Source: Minisyncoccota bacterium
Lineage (GTDB): Bacteria > Patescibacteriota > Minisyncoccia > UBA6257 > JAAZHW01
Direction: 5' to 3'
NCBI GenBank assembly: GCA_028696375.1
Contig: JAQVHD010000021.1
Span: 1 to 8,064 of the forward strand
Length of the DNA stretch: 8,064 nucleotides
Part shown: positions 5,562 to 8,064 of the stretch, one piece after another
Layout of the letters: the number at the start of each line of letters is the position of its first letter
Numbering within the stretch: position 1 is the stretch's first letter
Translations under genes and position numbers: made by a program
Notes under the pieces: generated by a model
What the model saw: the letters and a program-made list of their open reading frames with translations, nothing else
What the model was told of the DNA's origin: nothing
Databases searched by the model: none

Positions 5562-5975
5562 TTAATTAATTTGCTCTTTTTCTTTTTTAGACTGATATTT
5601 TTGGCCAATCAATTTATCACGCATCATGGCATAAAAATTGGAACCACCATCTTTTAAAATTGCCTCCGAAATCTCTTTAACACTTTTCCCCTCTTTTTTC
5701 ATTTTCTTAATTAATTCATCGACATATTTTTCTTGTGCTATTTTTAGCTCCTCTTCTGTCAAAGTTCCTTCCTGAAATTTATCAAACAATTCCAATTCTT
5801 CCTCAATCATTTCGTCTAGATGAATAAAATCGGAATGCGGATCACTTTGCTGATTCTCTAACCAACGGGCAAACTCTCTTAATTCTTCCAGATAATTTTC
5901 TGAAACTCCTGATTGTTGCCTTTCTGCGTCTGATTTTTTATTTTCTATTGGTAAACGCGGCTCAACTTCTGGCAT
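5562..5975 (-). CDS. Hypothetical acidic, helical protein after htpX
   Basis: 137 aa that I do not recognise. It has no signal peptide, membrane segment or cysteine. The N-terminal 25 residues look disordered. Residues 27-42 (ENYLEELREFARWLEN) and 52-95 are strongly charged and predicted helical, with an acidic cluster (EEELELFDKFQEG, 58-70). Residues 95-124 (EGKSVKEISEAILKDGGSNF, then YAMMRDKLIG) look like a small basic helical end domain. The ATG is 5 nt after the htpX stop, with no ribosome-binding site, and tRNA-Ser begins 11 nt after its own stop. The tight spacing puts it in the lemA-htpX unit, so a role linked to HtpX or its membrane substrates is possible, but nothing in the sequence proves it. 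Confidence 0.75.
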   Translation of the reverse strand: MPEVEPRLPIENKKSDAERQQSGVSENYLEELREFARWLENQQSDPHSDFIHLDEMIEEELELFDKFQEGTLTEEELKIAQEKYVDELIKKMKKEGKSVKEISEAILKDGGSNFYAMMRDKLIGQKYQSKKEKEQIN

Positions 5976-5980
5976 ATTTT

Positions 5981-6886
5981 TTAAACCGACATTTCTCTTA
6001 AGGCCTTTATCCTTTCTTCAACAGGTGGATGAGTCATAAATAATTTAACTAACCAAGACTGGCTTTGCTTACCCTTAAAAGGATTAGCAATATACAGATG
6101 AGCAGTGGCAGTAGAAGTATAACGCATCGGTGTAGGATCAGCGACAATTTTTTCTAAAGCGCGGGCTAATCCTTCAGGATAACGCGTTAATAAAGCGCTT
6201 GAAGCATCGGCCAAAAATTCTCGTTTGCGCGAAATCGCCAATTGAATTAACTGTGCAATAAGAGGAGAAAGGATGATAAAAACAATACCGATCAGCATTA
6301 AAATTGCTGAAAAAATTCCACCATTTTCATCATCTCTTCTGCCGCCATTCCAAAAGGCCGTCCGAGTAAAAATGTCTGCCAAAATAGAAACAGTTCCCAC
6401 CAAAACCACTACTACTGTTTGAAGTAAAACATCTCGGTTGCCAATATGAGATAATTCGTGGCCAATGACGCCTTCTAGTTCCGAACGGTCTAATTTGCGA
6501 AGCAGCCCTTCAGTTACAGCAATAGCAGCATTTTTAGGATTTCTCCCTGTCGCAAAAGCATTAGGCGCTAATTCTGGTAAAATATAAATTTTCGGCATTG
6601 GCAAACCAGCTGTAATACAAATATTCTCCACAATTCGATATAATTCCGGATTTTCTTCGAAAGTCACTGGCTTAGCATGCGTCATACTAAGAACAATTTT
6701 ATCGGAATAAAAATAACTGATGAAATTCATTATTAAGCTGAATCCTAAAGCATAATAAAAAATTGATGGCGAATCAAAGTAATAACTCAAAAACCACCCA
6801 AGAGCTACAAAAAATACTAAAAAAACCCCCATCAATAACCAAGTCTTACGAATGTTTTGACTTTTGAAATTGTAGAGATTGGCCAT
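5981..6886 (-). CDS. htpX: HtpX-family membrane zinc metalloprotease (M48)
   Basis: 301 aa, about the size of E. coli HtpX (293). This integral membrane protease takes part in quality control of membrane proteins, with the active site facing the cytoplasm. Seen are an N-terminal NIRKTWLLMGVF leading into membrane segments at about 16-36 and 42-60, the zinc motif HELSH (H143, E144, H147), further hydrophobic segments at about 155-172 and 191-217, then SRKREFLADASS with E223 as the likely third zinc ligand, and a C-terminal MTHPPVEERI motif typical of the family. Start choice: a TTG at 6892 directly follows the lemA stop and would add two residues, but the ATG at 6886 gives MANLYNFKSQN, the normal family opening, and is preferred. 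No Shine-Dalgarno. It sits 6 nt after lemA and 5 nt before the next gene. Confidence 0.96.
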   Translation of the reverse strand: MANLYNFKSQNIRKTWLLMGVFLVFFVALGWFLSYYFDSPSIFYYALGFSLIMNFISYFYSDKIVLSMTHAKPVTFEENPELYRIVENICITAGLPMPKIYILPELAPNAFATGRNPKNAAIAVTEGLLRKLDRSELEGVIGHELSHIGNRDVLLQTVVVVLVGTVSILADIFTRTAFWNGGRRDDENGGIFSAILMLIGIVFIILSPLIAQLIQLAISRKREFLADASSALLTRYPEGLARALEKIVADPTPMRYTSTATAHLYIANPFKGKQSQSWLVKLFMTHPPVEERIKALREMSV

Positions 6887-6892
6887 AATCAA

Positions 6893-7441
6893 CTAAAATT
6901 GAACTTTGATTGGTTCTTTTTCTGCTTCTGCCATCTCAAAAAATTCCGCTGGTTGAAACTTAAATATTTTAGCAACGATATTCGAAGGAAAACTTTCAAT
7001 TTTCGTATTTAATTCTAAAACCACGCTGTTGTAAAAGCGCCGCGCGGCTTGAATTTTGTTTTCCGTATCAGCCAACTCTCTTTGTAAGTCCAAAAAGTTA
7101 GCATTAGCCTTTAATTCCGGATAATTTTCCGCTACTGCAAAAAGAGTTTTTAGGGTGTTAGAAAGAGCCTCTTCGGCTTGGGCTTTTTCTTTCAGCCCTT
7201 CGGCAGCAATAGCTCGAGCGCGCGCTGCCGTCACATTTTCGAAAACCTGCTTTTCATGAGCCGCATATCCTTTTACGGTTTCAATCACATTAGGAATTAA
7301 ATCGTATCGACGTTTCAACTGTACATTAATATCCGAAGCTGCTTCTTTTACCCGATTTCGTAATCTTATCAAAGAGTTATAGACAAAAATCGGGTAAAGA
7401 ATGACTATGACAACTAAAATAATAATTATCCAAGTAAGCAT
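6893..7441 (-). CDS. lemA: LemA family protein
   Basis: 182 aa. One N-terminal membrane segment (residues 3-21) anchors a long helical domain. Family landmarks are YNSLIRLRNRVKEAASDI, VQLKRRYDLIPNVIETVKGY and AAHEKQVFENV, then the alanine-rich helix at about 71-100, ENYPELKANANFLDLQRELA, and ARRFYNSVVLELN near FPSNIVA. The biochemical role is not established. LemA genes are frequently next to HtpX-type proteases, as here, suggesting a joint envelope function. It is the first gene after a strong promoter. The leader of about 24 nt contains AAGGA only at its very 5' end, 23 nt from the ATG, so no usable ribosome-binding site is seen. Confidence 0.96.
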   Translation of the reverse strand: MLTWIIIILVVIVILYPIFVYNSLIRLRNRVKEAASDINVQLKRRYDLIPNVIETVKGYAAHEKQVFENVTAARARAIAAEGLKEKAQAEEALSNTLKTLFAVAENYPELKANANFLDLQRELADTENKIQAARRFYNSVVLELNTKIESFPSNIVAKIFKFQPAEFFEMAEAEKEPIKVQF

Positions 7442-7471
7442 AATAGTTTATAATTAACCGACTGTCCTTAA

Positions 7472-7500
7472 ATTATAGCACAACGAATCTTATTTATCAA
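7472..7500 (-). promoter_or_regulatory. Strong sigma70-type promoter for the lemA-htpX unit
   Basis: On the minus strand, TTGATA (7500-7495), a 17-nt spacer and TATAAT (7477-7472) make a near-perfect promoter. A TG one base before the -10 (TGCTATAAT) adds an extended -10. The predicted start near 7465 lies 24 nt upstream of the lemA ATG. The -35 box overlaps the last codons and stop of trmD, so the downstream genes can be expressed apart from trmD. Confidence 0.8.
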
Positions 7501-8064
7501 CCCTTCTTCGCCATTCTTTAATTTTTTGATGGTGACCGGAAAGAAGGGTTTTGGGAACGCGCCAAGCAATCTTTTTGTTCTTAGGATGAGGATAAAAAAT
7601 TTCGGGTCGTGTATAAGTGGGATAACTGCCCTTTATGTCTTCGAGCGACTCATATTTACCTAAAACGCCGGGAATAAGCCGCGAAACGGCGTCTACCACA
7701 ATCATAGCTGGAATTTCTCCTCCGCTTAAAATATAATCGCCAACAGAAATTTCCTCATCCGCAATGTATTTTGCTACACGCTCATCCACTCCTTCGTAAT
7801 GCCCACAGATTAATATCAATTGATTATATTTTGCTAATCTTCTCGCCATTTTTTGGTCAAATTTCTTTCCTCGCGGCGAAAAAAGTATAATCTTTGATTT
7901 TTGGGTTTTAGATTTTGACCTTGAAAATTGAACTGCCTTCCAAATTGGTTCAATTTTCATCACCATACCCGGACCTCCTCCATAAGGCTTATCATCAACT
8001 TTTTTATGCTTATCAATAGTAAAATCACGCGGATTTATGATATTAATCTTGATGATTCCTCTCT
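7490..8064 (-). CDS. trmD: tRNA (guanine37-N1)-methyltransferase, 5' end outside window, short C-terminus
   Basis: SPOUT-class enzyme making m1G37 in tRNAs, which prevents +1 frameshifting. The frame is open to the right-hand edge; the ATG at 7966 is internal, because INPRDFTIDKHKKVDDKPYG and the GGGPG of GGGPGMVM are encoded upstream of it. About 190 residues are visible. Landmarks are IILFSPRGKKFDQ, the knot residues LICGHYEGVDERV and ISVGDYILSGGEIPAM, DAVSRLIPGVLG (equivalent of E. coli R154), SLED, whose Asp probably matches catalytic D169, and YTRPE and LLSGHHQKIKEWRR. The protein stops directly after this (WRRRVDK), lacking roughly the last 40-50 residues of E. coli TrmD; the loop before YTRPE is also shorter. 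The linker after GMVMKIEPIWKAV is Ser/Lys-rich and encoded by repeat-like AT-rich sequence. Catalytic residues appear intact. Confidence 0.95.
   Translation of the reverse strand, partial: RGIIKINIINPRDFTIDKHKKVDDKPYGGGPGMVMKIEPIWKAVQFSRSKSKTQKSKIILFSPRGKKFDQKMARRLAKYNQLILICGHYEGVDERVAKYIADEEISVGDYILSGGEIPAMIVVDAVSRLIPGVLGKYESLEDIKGSYPTYTRPEIFYPHPKNKKIAWRVPKTLLSGHHQKIKEWRRRVDK

Noticed and set aside
6887..6892. TTG at 6892 as the htpX start
   Set aside because: It adds only two residues; the ATG at 6886 gives the usual MANLYNF-type family N-terminus.
7441..7492. Frameshift in trmD hiding a normal C-terminus
   Set aside because: The bases after the stop are the lemA promoter and leader; the 48-nt gap is too short to hold the missing tail.
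1..8064. Mobile elements, CRISPR arrays, prophage or attachment sites at the tRNA genes
   Set aside because: No transposase or integrase, no regular spacer-repeat array, and no duplicated tRNA 3' ends were seen.

Overview
The window looks like ordinary chromosomal housekeeping DNA from a streamlined bacterium, most likely a member of the Candidate Phyla Radiation (Patescibacteria, Parcubacteria-like). The pointers are low GC, tightly packed or overlapping genes, cut-down versions of universal proteins, no Shine-Dalgarno motif at normal spacing before any start, tRNA genes without encoded CCA, and AT-rich intergenic repeats built on TTTTGGATTTT/AAATCCAAAA units. The lineage call is inference from these traits and from protein style. 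UGA serves as a normal stop (pheT, the kinase-like gene and the MGMT gene end in TGA), so the Gracilibacteria/SR1 UGA-Gly code does not apply.

Plus-strand half (1-4300): the 3' part of pheS, then pheT, encode phenylalanyl-tRNA synthetase. PheT lacks the usual N-terminal tRNA-binding OB domain. Three tRNA genes follow: Val(UAC), Phe(GAA) and Gly(GCC). The cognate tRNA-Phe therefore sits just behind its synthetase, with a plausible promoter of its own. Between tRNA-Phe and tRNA-Gly is a 158-base AT-rich spacer with inverted and direct repeats. A membrane-anchored CapA-family metallophosphatase-like gene begins 7 nt after the tRNA-Gly 3' end.

Minus-strand half (4287-8064), read from right to left: trmD (tRNA m1G37 methyltransferase, 5' end outside the window, unusually short C-terminus), then lemA, htpX, a small acidic hypothetical protein and tRNA-Ser(GGA), apparently one transcription unit. 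An excellent sigma70-type promoter overlapping the end of trmD drives it. A possible 48-codon ORF follows tRNA-Ser. Next, from a promoter whose -10 box lies 5 nt before the ATG (a predicted leaderless mRNA), come a protein-kinase-like protein with altered catalytic residues and a minimal MGMT-family alkyltransferase, joined by an ATGA overlap. The MGMT gene converges on the CapA gene with a 14-base overlap.

Themes are tRNA charging and modification (PheRS, TrmD, four tRNAs), envelope quality control (LemA/HtpX), and possibly DNA alkyl-damage repair. I see no mobile element, CRISPR array or defence system. The most unusual points are the trimmed PheT and TrmD, the start-site architecture, and the unfamiliar kinase-like gene.
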